A stretch of 64,000 nucleotides of DNA from Paraburkholderia sabiae (GCF_030412785.1 NZ_CP125295.1:5580001-5644000), one strand, 5' to 3'; shown: positions 37,718 through 47,528, counted from the first letter of the stretch. Notes: generated by a model not told the origin, from the letters alone. Numbers and translations are program-made.

Positions 37718-38259
37718 ACGGCGGCCTTTTGTGCGGCAGCGGCGGCTTCGCGTCGACGGAACAGCGGCGACGGATCGTCGAATGCGCCCTGGTATTGCAC
37801 CGTGAATTCGGTGAACGCCTTCAGCGCGTCGTTGATGTCCTTGTCGGCACGCAGCGCATACGCGTCGAAGCCGCAGCGCTCGTAGAAGCGCAACTGGTCG
37901 CGCAGCACGTCGCCAATCGCGCGGATTTCGCCCTTGTAGCCATAGCGCTCGCGCAACAGCCGCGCGATGCTGTAACCGCGGCCGTCGCGGAACACCGGGA
38001 AATCGACTGCGATCAGCGCGAGCTTGTCGAAGTCCGCGACGATGTCGGCGGGTTCGCTGTCCGGCTCGAGCCACACGCCGATATCACCTGCGGCACGCGA
38101 GGCCGTCAGTTCGTCGCGCGACGCTTGCCACAGCGCGAACGGAACAATGATCTTGCCAGCGGGCAAGGCGCTCACGTCGGGCAGCGCGCCGTCTTCGGCT
38201 GCGCGGACAACCGTGAAGTCGTCGTTGACGATTGCGCGGTCCTTGATAATCGATGCCAT
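37714..38259 (-). CDS. DUF934 protein of the sulfate assimilation operon
   Basis: A 181-residue cytosolic protein: KIIVPFALWQASRDELTASR, then VDFPVFRDGRGYSIARLLRE and RYGYKGEIRAIGDVLRDQL, the DUF934 hallmarks. It lies between cysI and cysH with an 18-base gap on one side and a 4-base overlap on the other. In many beta- and alphaproteobacteria this family accompanies CysI in place of a CysJ flavoprotein, suggesting a role in electron delivery or assembly; this is inference. No cofactor motif is visible. Confidence 0.9.
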   Translation of the reverse strand: MASIIKDRAIVNDDFTVVRAAEDGALPDVSALPAGKIIVPFALWQASRDELTASRAAGDIGVWLEPDSEPADIVADFDKLALIAVDFPVFRDGRGYSIARLLRERYGYKGEIRAIGDVLRDQLRFYERCGFDAYALRADKDINDALKAFTEFTVQYQGAFDDPSPLFRRREAAAAAQKAAV

Positions 38260-38277
38260 CTGTTTTGTCCCTTCCCG

Positions 38278-39957
38278 TTACGCGTGAGCCGGTTGACGCG
38301 ATGCGTACACGCGTTCCTTGAACGGTGCGATGCCGATGCGGTTGTACGTGTCGATGAAGCGTTCGCCGTCGATGCGGTTTTCGACGAACGTGTCGATCAC
38401 CTTCGACACCACGTCCGGCATTTCTTCCGCCGAGAACGACGGGCCGATCACGCGGCCGAGCTTCGCGCCGTCCGCGCCCGTGCCCTGCTCGCCGCCGAGC
38501 GACACCTGGTACCACTCGGAGCCGTCCTTGTCGACGCCCAGCACGCCGATGTTGCCGACGTGATGGTGACCGCACGAGTTCATGCAGCCCGAGATGTTCA
38601 GCGACAGGTCGCCGAGGTCGTACACGAAGTCGGCGTTGTCGAAACGCTCCTGGATGGACTGCGCAATCGGAATCGACTTCGCATTCGCGAGCGAGCAGAA
38701 GTCGCCGCCCGGGCACGCGATGATGTCGGTCAGGAGACCAATGTTCGCCGTCGCGAAACCTTGCGCCTTGGCCTTTTCCCACAGCGCGTACAGATCGCGC
38801 TTCTTCACGTTCGCGAGAATCAGGTTCTGCTCGTGCGACACGCGGATCTCACCGAACGAGTACTCGTCGGCCCAATCGGCGACGGCTTCCATCTGCTTGT
38901 CCGTCGCGTCGCCGGGGGCGATGCCCGTCGGTTTCAGCGAAATCGTCACCGACGCATAGCCCGACACGCGGTGCGGACGCACATTGCGTTCGACCCAGCG
39001 CGCGAACGCCTTGCTGTCGAGCAGATGCTTTTCGAACGACGTATCCGTGTCCGGCAGCTTTTCATACACGGGCGGCTGGAAGTACTGCGACACGCGCGCG
39101 ACTTCCGCTTCCGTCAGCGTCGACGGACCGTCCTTCAGGTGTTGCCATTCTTCTTCGACCTGCTGTGCGAACTTCTCGGGCGACAGCGCCTTCACGAGAA
39201 TCTTGATACGCGCCTTGTACATGTTGTCGCGGCGGCCGTAGCGGTTGTACACACGCAGTACGGCTTCGCAGTACGTCAGCAGATGCTGCCAGGGCAGGTC
39301 CTGCTTGATGATCGCGCCGATGATCGGCGTACGGCCGAGACCGCCGCCCGCCAGAATGCTCGCGACGACTTCGCCTTCGGCGTTCTTCTTCAGATAGACG
39401 CCCAGATCGTGGATCTGCACGGCTGCACGGTCTTCCTTCGTGCCCGACACGGCGATCTTGAACTTGCGCGGCAGCCACGCGAATTCGGGGTGGAACGTCG
39501 ACCACTGGCGCAGAACTTCCGCCCACGGACGCGGATCGACGATTTCGTCGGGTGCGACGCCCGCGAACTGATCGGCCGTGATGTTGCGGATGCAGTTGCC
39601 CGACGTCTGGATGCCGTGCATCTGGACGGACGCGAGCTTGCGCAGGATTTCCGGCGTTTCCTCGAGCTTGATCCAGTTGTACTGGATGTTCGAACGCGTC
39701 GAGAAATGGCCGTAGCCGCGGTCGTGTTCGCGCGCGATCGTGCCGAGCATGCGAAGCTGGTCGCTGCGCAGGTTGCCGTACGGAATCGCGATGCGGTGCA
39801 TGTACGCATGCCGCTGGTAGTACAGACCGTTTTGCAGGCGCAGCGGACGGAACTCTTCTTCGCTCAATTCGCCCGACAGACGGCGACGAACCTGGTCGGC
39901 GTACTGCGCGACGCGTTCATCGACGATGGTCTGGTCGTACTGATCGTATTGGTACAT
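38278..39957 (-). CDS. cysI: Sulfite reductase hemoprotein (nitrite/sulfite reductase family)
   Basis: Siroheme and 4Fe-4S enzyme, 559 residues, reducing sulfite to sulfide. Cluster cysteines are Cys415 and Cys421 (IIACPGGDFC) and Cys458 and Cys462 (NISGCMNSC). The N-terminal HFSTRSNIQYNWIKLEE and TSGNCIRNIT motifs bind substrate and siroheme. No cysJ flavoprotein is adjacent; DUF934 takes that place. It is the first gene of a minus-strand operon ending in cobA. It is divergent from cysB. Confidence 0.95.
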   Translation of the reverse strand: MYQYDQYDQTIVDERVAQYADQVRRRLSGELSEEEFRPLRLQNGLYYQRHAYMHRIAIPYGNLRSDQLRMLGTIAREHDRGYGHFSTRSNIQYNWIKLEETPEILRKLASVQMHGIQTSGNCIRNITADQFAGVAPDEIVDPRPWAEVLRQWSTFHPEFAWLPRKFKIAVSGTKEDRAAVQIHDLGVYLKKNAEGEVVASILAGGGLGRTPIIGAIIKQDLPWQHLLTYCEAVLRVYNRYGRRDNMYKARIKILVKALSPEKFAQQVEEEWQHLKDGPSTLTEAEVARVSQYFQPPVYEKLPDTDTSFEKHLLDSKAFARWVERNVRPHRVSGYASVTISLKPTGIAPGDATDKQMEAVADWADEYSFGEIRVSHEQNLILANVKKRDLYALWEKAKAQGFATANIGLLTDIIACPGGDFCSLANAKSIPIAQSIQERFDNADFVYDLGDLSLNISGCMNSCGHHHVGNIGVLGVDKDGSEWYQVSLGGEQGTGADGAKLGRVIGPSFSAEEMPDVVSKVIDTFVENRIDGERFIDTYNRIGIAPFKERVYASRQPAHA

Positions 39958-40049
39958 TCGGGGACCCCAGGGTTTGTGTTCGTCTCACACGACACGGCGT
40001 TCCGGTTACGCCGCGCCTCGGATTCGTCATTGCCAGTCAGCTTTGAGCG

Positions 40050-40195
40050 CGACGGCGGCAGGCCGTTTAGACGCATCTCTCATTTGCTAATGACAAAAAC
40101 AGATATCCATATTGGAAAAACTGGACAAATCGTAATAAACTCGCCTTATATTTCAAACGACTAAAAAATTCTTTTGATATGCGGCGAGGTTATAT
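40050..40195. promoter_or_regulatory. AT-rich divergent control region of cysI operon and cysB
   Basis: Bases from about 40080 to 40195 are strongly AT-rich (for example TTGCTAATGACAAAAACAG and TATATTTCAAACGACTAAAA), unlike the GC-rich surroundings. CysB-type regulators bind long AT-rich sites, so one or more CysB sites are likely here. Exact sites cannot be fixed by eye. Confidence 0.5.
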
Positions 40196-41137
40196 ATGAA
40201 CCTGCATCAGTTCCGCTTCGTGCGCGAGGCCGTCCGCCAGAATTTCAACCTGACGGAAGCCGCCAAGGCGCTGTATACAAGCCAGCCTGGCGTCTCCAAG
40301 GCGATCATCGAGCTGGAAGACGAGCTGGGCGTCGAAATCTTCACGCGGCACGGCAAGCGCGTGCGCTCGCTGACGGAGCCGGGGCGGATCATCCTGGCGT
40401 CAGTCGAGCGGATCTTGCAGGAGGTGGAAAGTCTGAAGCGGGTCGGTAAAGATTACGCGGCGCAGGATCAGGGCAATCTCGTGATCGCCGCGACGCACAC
40501 GCAGGCGCGCTACTCGCTGCCCGCCGCGATCGCCGAGTTCAAGAAGCGCTTCCCGAAGGTGCATCTGTCGATCCTGCAAGGCAGCCCGACGCAGGTCGCC
40601 GAACTGGTGCTGCACGATCAGGCCGACGTGGCGATCGCGACGGAAGCGATCTCCACCTATAAGGAACTGGTGTCGCTGCCCTGCTTCACCTGGCATCATC
40701 TCGCCGTGATGCCCGCCGATCACCCGCTGCTGGAGCGCAAGCTGCTGTCGCTCGACGATCTGACCCAATATCCGCTGATCACCTACGACAACGCGTTCGC
40801 CGGCCGCACCAAGATCAACGACGCGTTCCGGCTGCGCGGCCTGCATCCCGACATCGTGCTCGAAGCAATCGACGCCGACGTGATCAAGACCTACGTCGAA
40901 CTGGGACTGGGCGTCGGCATCATGGCCGACATCGCGTTCAACGCCGAACGTGACCGCCATCTGCGCGCGATGCCCGTCGGGCACCTGTTCGGCAGCAACG
41001 TGACGCGCGTCGCCCTCAAGCACGGCGCGTATCTGCGCAGCTATGTGTATACGCTCGTCGAACTGCTGTCGCCGAACCTGAACCGCCGGCTGATCGAGCA
41101 GGCGCTCAAGGGCGAGCACGAAACGTACGAGCTTTGA
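40196..41137 (+). CDS. cysB: LysR-type regulator CysB
   Basis: A 313-residue regulator of sulfur assimilation. The N-terminal HTH MNLHQFRFVREAVRQNFNLT and TSQPGVSKAIIELEDELGVE is the CysB form of the LysR domain. The effector domain contains TTHTQARY-like ATHTQARYSLPAAI and the GVGIMADIAF segment. In the family, N-acetylserine or O-acetylserine activates and sulfide opposes. It is divergent from the cysI operon, its expected target. Confidence 0.95.
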   Translation: MNLHQFRFVREAVRQNFNLTEAAKALYTSQPGVSKAIIELEDELGVEIFTRHGKRVRSLTEPGRIILASVERILQEVESLKRVGKDYAAQDQGNLVIAATHTQARYSLPAAIAEFKKRFPKVHLSILQGSPTQVAELVLHDQADVAIATEAISTYKELVSLPCFTWHHLAVMPADHPLLERKLLSLDDLTQYPLITYDNAFAGRTKINDAFRLRGLHPDIVLEAIDADVIKTYVELGLGVGIMADIAFNAERDRHLRAMPVGHLFGSNVTRVALKHGAYLRSYVYTLVELLSPNLNRRLIEQALKGEHETYEL

Positions 41138-41213
41138 GCTTTTCGATTCGCTATAACTACAGCCGCACAACAGCCACGTTAGCTACAACGTCATCTGTCA
41201 GGAGATCTTTCGC

Positions 41214-42398
41214 ATGTCGTCGCACAACAAGAACAAGCTGAAAACCACCTTGCGCCATCTGACGCGCGCCGCCGCGATCGGCGCGCTGTTCGTCGCCGCC
41301 GCCGCGCACGCGGACATCAAGGTCGGCATCGACCTGTCGAGCACGGGGCCCGCCGCCGCTATCGGCATCACGAGCAAGAACGCGATGCTGATGTGGCCGA
41401 AGACGATCGCCGGGCAGCCCGCGCAATACATCGTGCTCGACGACGGCTCCGATCCGGGCGCGGCCGTGCGCAACATCCGCAAGCTGATCAACGAGGACCA
41501 CGTCGACGTCATCGTCGGGCCGAATATCACGCCGGCCGCGCTGGCGGCGCTCGATCCCGTCGCCGAAAGCCAGACGCCGATGATTACGCTGATCGGCTCG
41601 GCAAGTGTGGTCGAGCCGCAGGAAGGCAAGAAGATCTGGGCGTTCAAGATGGCGCAGACGGACAGCGCGATGGCCGACGTGATGACGCGCTACATGTCGA
41701 ACCACAACGTGAAGACGGTCGGCTTCATCGGTTTCGCGGACAGCTATGGCGACAGCTGGCTCAACGAGTTCACGAAGTTCGCGGCGCTGCGCCACATTCA
41801 GGTGGTCGCCACAGAGCGCTTCAACCGCACGGACGCGAGCGTCACGGGCCAGATTCTGAAGCTGATGGCCGCGAAGCCGGATGCCGTGCTGATCGCGGGC
41901 GCGGGCACGCCGACCGTGCTGCCGCAGCGTACGCTCGTCGAGCGCGGCTACAAGGGCGCGATCTATCAGACGCACGGCATCGCGACGCCGGAGTTCATCA
42001 AGCTCGGCGGCAAGGATGTCGAAGGTACGCTGTTCCCGACACAGCCGGTCGTCGTCGCGCGCACGCTGCCCGCCGATCATCCCGCGAAGAAGGCCGCGCT
42101 CGCTTTCGTCGATGCGTATGAAAAGCAATATGGGCCCAACACGGTGACGCAGTTTGCGGGCGATGCGGCGGGTGTCTATCCGCGTTTGCAGGATGCCGTC
42201 GCGCGTGCGTTGAAGACGGCGCAACCGGGCACGCCGGAGTTTCGCGCAGCGCTGCGCACGGAACTCGAACATGCGCATGAACTGGTGGTGCCGAACGGCG
42301 TCGTGAATACGAGCGCCAAGGATCACGTCGGTCTTGATCAACGGGCGAGCGTGATGGGGATCATCAAGGGCGGGAAGTTTACCTATCTGAGTCAGTAA
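41214..42398 (+). CDS. Orphan branched-chain amino-acid type periplasmic binding protein
   Basis: A 394-residue type I (LivJ-like, Peripla_BP_6) binding protein. The signal peptide ends near AAAAHA (about residue 33). IKVGIDLSSTGPAAAIGITSKN, DPGAAVRNIRKLINEDHVDV and VIVGPNITPAALAALDPVAE are family segments. No permease or ATPase genes are adjacent, so it must use a transporter encoded elsewhere or act as a sensor. It is 76 bases after cysB on the same strand, raising the possibility of sulfur-compound or sulfur-starvation use; this is inference only. Confidence 0.88.
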   Translation: MSSHNKNKLKTTLRHLTRAAAIGALFVAAAAHADIKVGIDLSSTGPAAAIGITSKNAMLMWPKTIAGQPAQYIVLDDGSDPGAAVRNIRKLINEDHVDVIVGPNITPAALAALDPVAESQTPMITLIGSASVVEPQEGKKIWAFKMAQTDSAMADVMTRYMSNHNVKTVGFIGFADSYGDSWLNEFTKFAALRHIQVVATERFNRTDASVTGQILKLMAAKPDAVLIAGAGTPTVLPQRTLVERGYKGAIYQTHGIATPEFIKLGGKDVEGTLFPTQPVVVARTLPADHPAKKAALAFVDAYEKQYGPNTVTQFAGDAAGVYPRLQDAVARALKTAQPGTPEFRAALRTELEHAHELVVPNGVVNTSAKDHVGLDQRASVMGIIKGGKFTYLSQ

Positions 42399-42438
42399 GC
42401 GATTCCCCGGGCGTAACGACTCGAATCGGATCGGATCG

Positions 42439-43878
42439 CTACGACAGCAACGCAATCGCCTCGTCGATCACGCTGCGCCAGTCGCCCATCAGCGTCTGAC
42501 GCAGCGGCTTGAGATTCGCCATCCACGGCGAGCGATCGCCCTCTACGCCCCAACGCCATTCGCTCGCCAGATTGAGCGGCACGAAGGTCAGCTTGCCGAG
42601 CATCGCGCTCAGGTTCGCGACGCCTGAATCGACGGCGAAGACAGCATCCAGCTGCTCGATGCACGCGGCCGTTTCCGCAAACGACCGGATCCCCGGTACA
42701 TACACACTGATATTGCCCGACGGCATCCCCGCGAAGCTCTGCACGGCGGGATGATGCAGGCTCACGAAATGCCGCTTCGCCGCCACGGACGGCTGCGTCA
42801 CCAGGTGATCGACTTCCGTCAGCGGCAAGCTGCGCCGGATCGCCGAACAACGCATCACCGCGCCGACTTCGTGCGCGTGCCGCTGGTTGCAGTCCCAGAA
42901 AATGCCGATCAGCGATTTGCCCGACTGCGCCTCACGCAGATCGCGCGCCCATGCGGCCGCCGTTTCACGCTCCGTCTCAGGCGCGCGCAGCCAGGCCGGA
43001 AAGAACGGCGACGGCAGCGGCGTCTGCTGCGCGGCCAGCAACGGCAGATGCAACAGGGTCGCGTACAGATCGGGCGCGAACGCATGCACTTCGCTCATCA
43101 CCGCCTCCGGCAACGGCTCGTCGCGCCGCAACGGTCGCGCCGCGCTCACGACGCGGCAATCGGGCAGCGACGCCTGCAGCAGCGGATGCAATTGAGCATC
43201 GCAGGTGATCATCAGCTCGGCGCCCGCCGCGCGCCACTGCTGCACGCAAGCAAACAGCAGGAACTGATCGCCGAAACCCAGCTGATGCGTGATCAATACG
43301 CGCTTGCCACACAGATCCCGTTCGCCCTGCCACAACGGAATATCGGCCGGGCGATAGCTGCCCGTGTCGCCCTGATTGCGCGCGAGCCACGGCTCGAACC
43401 CCGAAGGACGCGCGCTGCGCAGCAAGGCTTCGCCGTACAGATGTTCGGCCTTGCGCACGAACCACTCGCCTTCGGCGGCGGCCTGCTGCCACGCGTCGCG
43501 CAGCATCGGAATGCCGCGCTCGGTATCGCCCGACATCACGAGACTCTGGCCGAGGCTCATCGCGTAGTAAGCGGGCCGCCACGGCAGCGCGGCATGGTTG
43601 CGCCACGTCGCGACGGCATCGAAATGACGGCCCAGCAGCGTCAGCGCATGTGCGCGCCAGTTGACGAAATGAAGATCGCGCGGCTCGATCGCGAGCGCGC
43701 GCTCGGTGTACGGCAGCACTTCGTCGTCGCGCATGTCTTCGAGCAGCGCGAGACAGACGGCGCGCAACTTCTCGATGTCGTCGGGTGCATGAGCAAGCGC
43801 ATCGAGAGCTTCCGGGACTGAGGGCATGGCGGGTATCGTTTCGAGGTTCTGCGTCACGCCGACAGGCGACGCGAGCAT
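42439..43878 (-). CDS. TPR / glycosyltransferase-like protein (second copy type)
   Basis: A protein of up to 479 residues. The N-terminal third contains TPR-like helices (LPYTERALAIEPRDLHFVNW, AHALTLLGRHFDAVATWRN). The remainder resembles the GT9-like domain of the protein at 4882-6552: HQLGFGDQFLLFACVQQWRA, LIGIFWDCNQRHAHEVGAV, and LDAVFAVDSGVANLSAMLGKL. Acceptor and sugar are unknown. Start choice is uncertain; ATG at 43878 or 43827, neither with a clear ribosome site. It converges on the binding-protein gene and is divergent from the small hypothetical gene. Confidence 0.72.
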   Translation of the reverse strand: MLASPVGVTQNLETIPAMPSVPEALDALAHAPDDIEKLRAVCLALLEDMRDDEVLPYTERALAIEPRDLHFVNWRAHALTLLGRHFDAVATWRNHAALPWRPAYYAMSLGQSLVMSGDTERGIPMLRDAWQQAAAEGEWFVRKAEHLYGEALLRSARPSGFEPWLARNQGDTGSYRPADIPLWQGERDLCGKRVLITHQLGFGDQFLLFACVQQWRAAGAELMITCDAQLHPLLQASLPDCRVVSAARPLRRDEPLPEAVMSEVHAFAPDLYATLLHLPLLAAQQTPLPSPFFPAWLRAPETERETAAAWARDLREAQSGKSLIGIFWDCNQRHAHEVGAVMRCSAIRRSLPLTEVDHLVTQPSVAAKRHFVSLHHPAVQSFAGMPSGNISVYVPGIRSFAETAACIEQLDAVFAVDSGVANLSAMLGKLTFVPLNLASEWRWGVEGDRSPWMANLKPLRQTLMGDWRSVIDEAIALLS

Positions 43879-43898
43879 GATAGGAGGAGGTGCGGCCG

Positions 43899-44234
43899 AT
43901 GAACGGCGGGCGAGTATACGTCGTAGAATCGTGCAGCAATCTCAAAAACTCAAGCACTGCACGGCAACACCTCATCATGCGCACGACCCGAGCCATCCAC
44001 GCCGTCGAACGGCTGAAGACCCGCAGCGGCAATCCTCGCTTTGCAGCGATCAGCTTGTCGGGCGGACTGTTCTATCTCGTCGACAAATCGAGCGGCACCG
44101 ACCAGAAGGTGTCCGATCCGCTGCCGCTCGACGATTTCGTCAAATTCGTCGATGCCTACGGCCCAAAGAAGCCGCGCAAGATCAGCAAGCTCGACGCCGC
44201 GTTCGAAGAACAGATCAAGCGCAGCAAGGGCTAG
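43899..44234 (+). CDS. Small conserved-looking hypothetical protein
   Basis: A basic protein of 111 residues from the ATG at 43899, which has GGAGGAGG 8 bases upstream. Alternatively it has 85 residues from the ATG at 43977, since a TAGAAT (about 43923-43928) looks like a -10 element inside the longer version. The core reads GNPRFAAISLSGGLFYLVDK and ends PKKPRKISKLDAAFEEQIKR. No signal peptide, membrane helix or known motif is seen. I do not recognise the family. Confidence 0.6.
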   Translation: MNGGRVYVVESCSNLKNSSTARQHLIMRTTRAIHAVERLKTRSGNPRFAAISLSGGLFYLVDKSSGTDQKVSDPLPLDDFVKFVDAYGPKKPRKISKLDAAFEEQIKRSKG

Positions 44235-44249
44235 ATGGGTGACTCGATG

Positions 44250-45395
44250 TCAGGCGTTTTTCACGCGTGAGTACGCGAGCTTCGTGTGGCTTTTGAACAC
44301 GGCGTCGATGAAGCGCAGGCCCGCGACGCCATCGTCCACGGTCGTTAGCAAACGACTTTCGGGCGGCACGGGCAAACCCGCGTCGATCGCTTCGATCTGC
44401 AGCGCGGCATCCTTGTACAACTGCGCGAACGCTTCCAGATAACCTTCGGGATGCCCGGCGGGCACACGCGTCGCATGCCGCGCAATGGCGCTGTCGACGC
44501 GCCCGCGCGTGAGCTTCTGCATCGCGCCGCCCAGCGGCGTGAACTGGAGTTCGTTCGGGTTCTCCTGATCGAACGCGATACCCGCCTTCGTTCCATACAC
44601 GCGCAGACGCAGCGCGTTTTCCGCGCCGCTCGCCACCTGGCTCGCCCACAACATGCCGCGCGCGCCGTTCTCGTAGCGCAGCATCGCCTGAATGTGATCG
44701 TCGACCTGACGGCCTTTCACGAACGTATGCAATTCCGCAGCGATTTCCGTCGGCAGCATGCCCGTCGCGAACGCGGCAAGGTGATACGCGTGTGTACCGA
44801 TATCGCCGAGGCAGCCCGCGCGGCCCGCCTGCTTCGGATCGGTGCGCCACGCCGCCTGACGGTTGTCGCCCGTCAACTCGATCGGCGTGGCGAGCCAGTC
44901 TTGCGCGTATTCGACCTGCACGACGCGAATCTCGCCGATCTCGCCCGCATCGACGAGTTCGCGCGCATGGCGCGCCATCGGATAGCCGGAGTACGTGTGC
45001 GTCAATGCGAAGAGCCGGTTCTTGTCGCGCGCGAGTTGCGCGAGCGCTTCGCCCTCTTCGAGCGACATCGCGAGCGGCTTGTCGCAGATCACGTGGATAC
45101 CGGCATTGAGGAATGCCGTCGCGACGGGCGCATGCAGGTGATTGGGCGTGACGATCGACACAGCGTCGATGCCGTCGTCGCGCGCGGCTTCTGCACGCGC
45201 CATCTCGTCCCAGCTCGCGTAGCTGCGCGCGACGCCGATTTCGTCGGCACTTGCCTTCGCGCGTTGAGGGTCCGACGACAGCGCAGCCGCTACCAGTTCG
45301 AAGCGATCGTCGATGCGAGCCGCGATCCGATGCACTGCGCCGATAAAAGCGCCCTGCCCGCCGCCGACCATCCCCAGTCTGAGTCTTCGTGTCAT
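44250..45395 (-). CDS. Gfo/Idh/MocA-family dehydrogenase
   Basis: A 381-residue NAD(P)-dependent sugar or polyol oxidoreductase. The Rossmann motif is GMVGGGQGAFIGAVH at about residues 8-22, the family substrate motif CDKPLA is present, and THTYSGYPMARHARELV follows. It is last in the minus-strand operon with a TIM-barrel isomerase, sugar ABC transporter and LacI regulator, so it should oxidise the imported sugar or polyol or a derivative. The substrate is not readable. Confidence 0.88.
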   Translation of the reverse strand: MTRRLRLGMVGGGQGAFIGAVHRIAARIDDRFELVAAALSSDPQRAKASADEIGVARSYASWDEMARAEAARDDGIDAVSIVTPNHLHAPVATAFLNAGIHVICDKPLAMSLEEGEALAQLARDKNRLFALTHTYSGYPMARHARELVDAGEIGEIRVVQVEYAQDWLATPIELTGDNRQAAWRTDPKQAGRAGCLGDIGTHAYHLAAFATGMLPTEIAAELHTFVKGRQVDDHIQAMLRYENGARGMLWASQVASGAENALRLRVYGTKAGIAFDQENPNELQFTPLGGAMQKLTRGRVDSAIARHATRVPAGHPEGYLEAFAQLYKDAALQIEAIDAGLPVPPESRLLTTVDDGVAGLRFIDAVFKSHTKLAYSRVKNA

Positions 45396-45426
45396 CGCGA
45401 TCTGCTCCTGTCGTGCATCGTCCGCG

Positions 45427-46476
45427 TCAGAGTCCGAGCACGCGCTTCAACTGCGCGGCATCCGCGCCACTGCCCGCGAAGTCGTCGAATGCATGTTCGC
45501 CCACGCGGATGAGGTGCCGCCGGATGAAGTCTGCGCCTTCGCGCGCGCCGTCTTCGGGATGCTTCAACGCGCACTCCCATTCGAGCACCGCCCAGCCCGG
45601 AAAATCGTATTGCGCCATCTTCGAGAAGATCGCGCCGAAGTCGATCTGCCCATCGCCGAGCGAGCGGAAACGTCCCGCGCGTTCGACCCAGCCGCTGTAT
45701 CCGCCGTACACGCCCTGTCGTCCATTCGGACGAAACTCCGCGTCCTTCACGTGAAAAGCCTTGATGCGTTCGTGATAGATATCGATGAACGCGAGGTAGT
45801 CGAGTTGCTGCAACACGAAGTGGCTCGGATCGAACAGGATGTTCGCGCGCTTGTGATCCTTCACAGCCGAGAGAAACCGCTCGAACGTGACGCCGTCGTG
45901 CAGATCTTCGCCGGGATGCAGCTCGTAGCAAACGTCGACGCCGGCAGCATCGAACGCATCGAGAATGGGCGTCCAGCGACGCGCGAGTTCGTCGAATGCG
46001 GCTTCGACGAGACCGGCGGGACGCTGCGGCCACGGATAGACGTACGGCCACGCGAGCGCACCCGAAAACGTCACATGCGAGTTGAGGCCAAGACGCTCCG
46101 ATGCCTTCGCAGCCCACTTCAGTTGCTGCACGGCCCATTCGGTACGCGCGGCGGGATTGCCGCGCACATGAGGCGCGGCGAACCCATCGAACAGCACGTC
46201 ATACGCGGGATGCACGGCGACGAGTTGCCCTTGCAGATGGGTCGACAGTTCGGTGATTTCGACGCCCGCATTTGCGACGACGCCGAGCAGATCGTCGCAA
46301 TACGTCTGGCTTGCCGCCGCCTGTTCGAGATCGACGAGGCGCGGATCGGCGGGAACCTGGATGCCTTTGTAGCCGAGACCTGCGGCCCATTGCGCGAGAT
46401 GCGCGAGGTTATCGAACGGCGCATCGTCGCCCATGAACTGCGCGAGAAAGATCGCCGGCCCTTTGATCGTTTTCAT
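45427..46476 (-). CDS. Sugar phosphate isomerase/epimerase (xylose-isomerase-like TIM barrel)
   Basis: A 349-residue AP endonuclease 2/xylose-isomerase-like TIM barrel. Metal-ligand segments include CYELHPGEDLHDG, NILFDPSHFVLQQLDY, IKAFHVKDAEFRPNG and VLEWECALKHPEDGA. It is 31 bases upstream of the dehydrogenase gene. Such isomerase-dehydrogenase pairs process inositols and related polyols or keto-sugars; the exact reaction is unknown. Confidence 0.88.
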   Translation of the reverse strand: MKTIKGPAIFLAQFMGDDAPFDNLAHLAQWAAGLGYKGIQVPADPRLVDLEQAAASQTYCDDLLGVVANAGVEITELSTHLQGQLVAVHPAYDVLFDGFAAPHVRGNPAARTEWAVQQLKWAAKASERLGLNSHVTFSGALAWPYVYPWPQRPAGLVEAAFDELARRWTPILDAFDAAGVDVCYELHPGEDLHDGVTFERFLSAVKDHKRANILFDPSHFVLQQLDYLAFIDIYHERIKAFHVKDAEFRPNGRQGVYGGYSGWVERAGRFRSLGDGQIDFGAIFSKMAQYDFPGWAVLEWECALKHPEDGAREGADFIRRHLIRVGEHAFDDFAGSGADAAQLKRVLGL

Positions 46477-46559
46477 CGTGCTGCTCCCTGCGATGGATTA
46501 GCTGCTGCGGAGAAGGCGTCGTGCTTCGCGCGTTTCCCTGCGAAGCACGACACTCGCGA

Positions 46560-47528
46560 TCAGAACGGCGAATCGGGGAAATAGAAGTCCTTCGCGTTTT
46601 CCTTCGTGATCAGCACGGAAGGAATGATCGTCGTCGGCGGGAGCTTGTCGCCTTTGAGGCGCGCTTCGGCCGTCAGCTTGATCGCGTCGTAGATGAACTT
46701 CGGCGAATACGACACATCGGCTTTGATGAGCGGCGCACCGTCCATCACGTTCTTCACCATGCCCTTCGAGCCCGCGCCGCCGAACACGATCTTGATGTCG
46801 CTGCGCTTGGCCTGATCGATTGCCTTCATCACGCCGACGGCCATGTCGTCGTCGGCGGCCCAGACGGCGTCGATGTGCTTGAAGCGCGTCAGGTAGTCCT
46901 GCATCACCTTGAAGGCGTCATCGCGATTCCAGTTCGCGTATTTGGCGTCGAGGATCTTGATGTTCGGATAGCCCTTCAGCACGCCTGTGAAGGCGTTCCA
47001 GCGTTCGTTGTCGAGTGTCGTCGGGATGCCGCGCAGCGCGACGATGTCGCCTTTGCCGTCGAGTGCTTTCGCCAGGTATTCGGCCGGGATCTTGCCGAAG
47101 GCGGTGTTGTCGCCTGCGACGTAGGCGTCTTGTGCCGTGGTGTCTGTCAGGCCGCGGTCGACTACTGTCACGTAGACGCCTTTCTTTTTCACCTGCGCGA
47201 CGGGCTGTGTTAGCGACGCCGATTCGTACGGGAAGATCACCAGCGCGTTGATCTTGTTCACCGTTACCAGGTCTTGCAGCTGGTTCGCCTGTTCCGGTGC
47301 GTTGGCTGCTGTTTTTACTATTACTTTCAGGTCTGGATGCGCTTTCTCCAGATCCGCTTTTGCCTTGTTCGCCCACCAGACGATGCCGCCTGTGAAGCCG
47401 TGATCGGCAGTTGGAATGGCTACGCCCAAGGTTACTTTTTCGTCTGCGTACGCTTGAGGTGTTGTCAGGGTCAACATGGCGCCTAACGCCAGCGCACCCG
47501 CGCTTAGTGCTCGGATCATCTGCTTCAT
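46560..47528 (-). CDS. Sugar ABC transporter substrate-binding protein
   Basis: A 322-residue periplasmic binding protein of the ribose/LacI-like class (Peripla_BP_4). The signal peptide ends after PQAYA (about residue 27). [38 protein letters not shown] and [20 protein letters not shown] are typical. The ATG at 47528, preceded by AGGAGA, was preferred to a longer frame that runs into the neighbouring repeat. It is separated from its permease gene by element C (about 600 bases), while the rest of the operon is tightly packed. Confidence 0.92.
   Translation of the reverse strand: MKQMIRALSAGALALGAMLTLTTPQAYADEKVTLGVAIPTADHGFTGGIVWWANKAKADLEKAHPDLKVIVKTAANAPEQANQLQDLVTVNKINALVIFPYESASLTQPVAQVKKKGVYVTVVDRGLTDTTAQDAYVAGDNTAFGKIPAEYLAKALDGKGDIVALRGIPTTLDNERWNAFTGVLKGYPNIKILDAKYANWNRDDAFKVMQDYLTRFKHIDAVWAADDDMAVGVMKAIDQAKRSDIKIVFGGAGSKGMVKNVMDGAPLIKADVSYSPKFIYDAIKLTAEARLKGDKLPPTTIIPSVLITKENAKDFYFPDSPF

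Noticed and set aside
37729..40164. Long plus-strand frame opposite cysH, DUF934 and cysI
   Set aside because: Shadow of the sulfate operon with biased composition and no family resemblance.
40174..40449. Alternative short plus-strand frame over the start of cysB
   Set aside because: It is out of frame with the conserved CysB helix-turn-helix and has no independent support.
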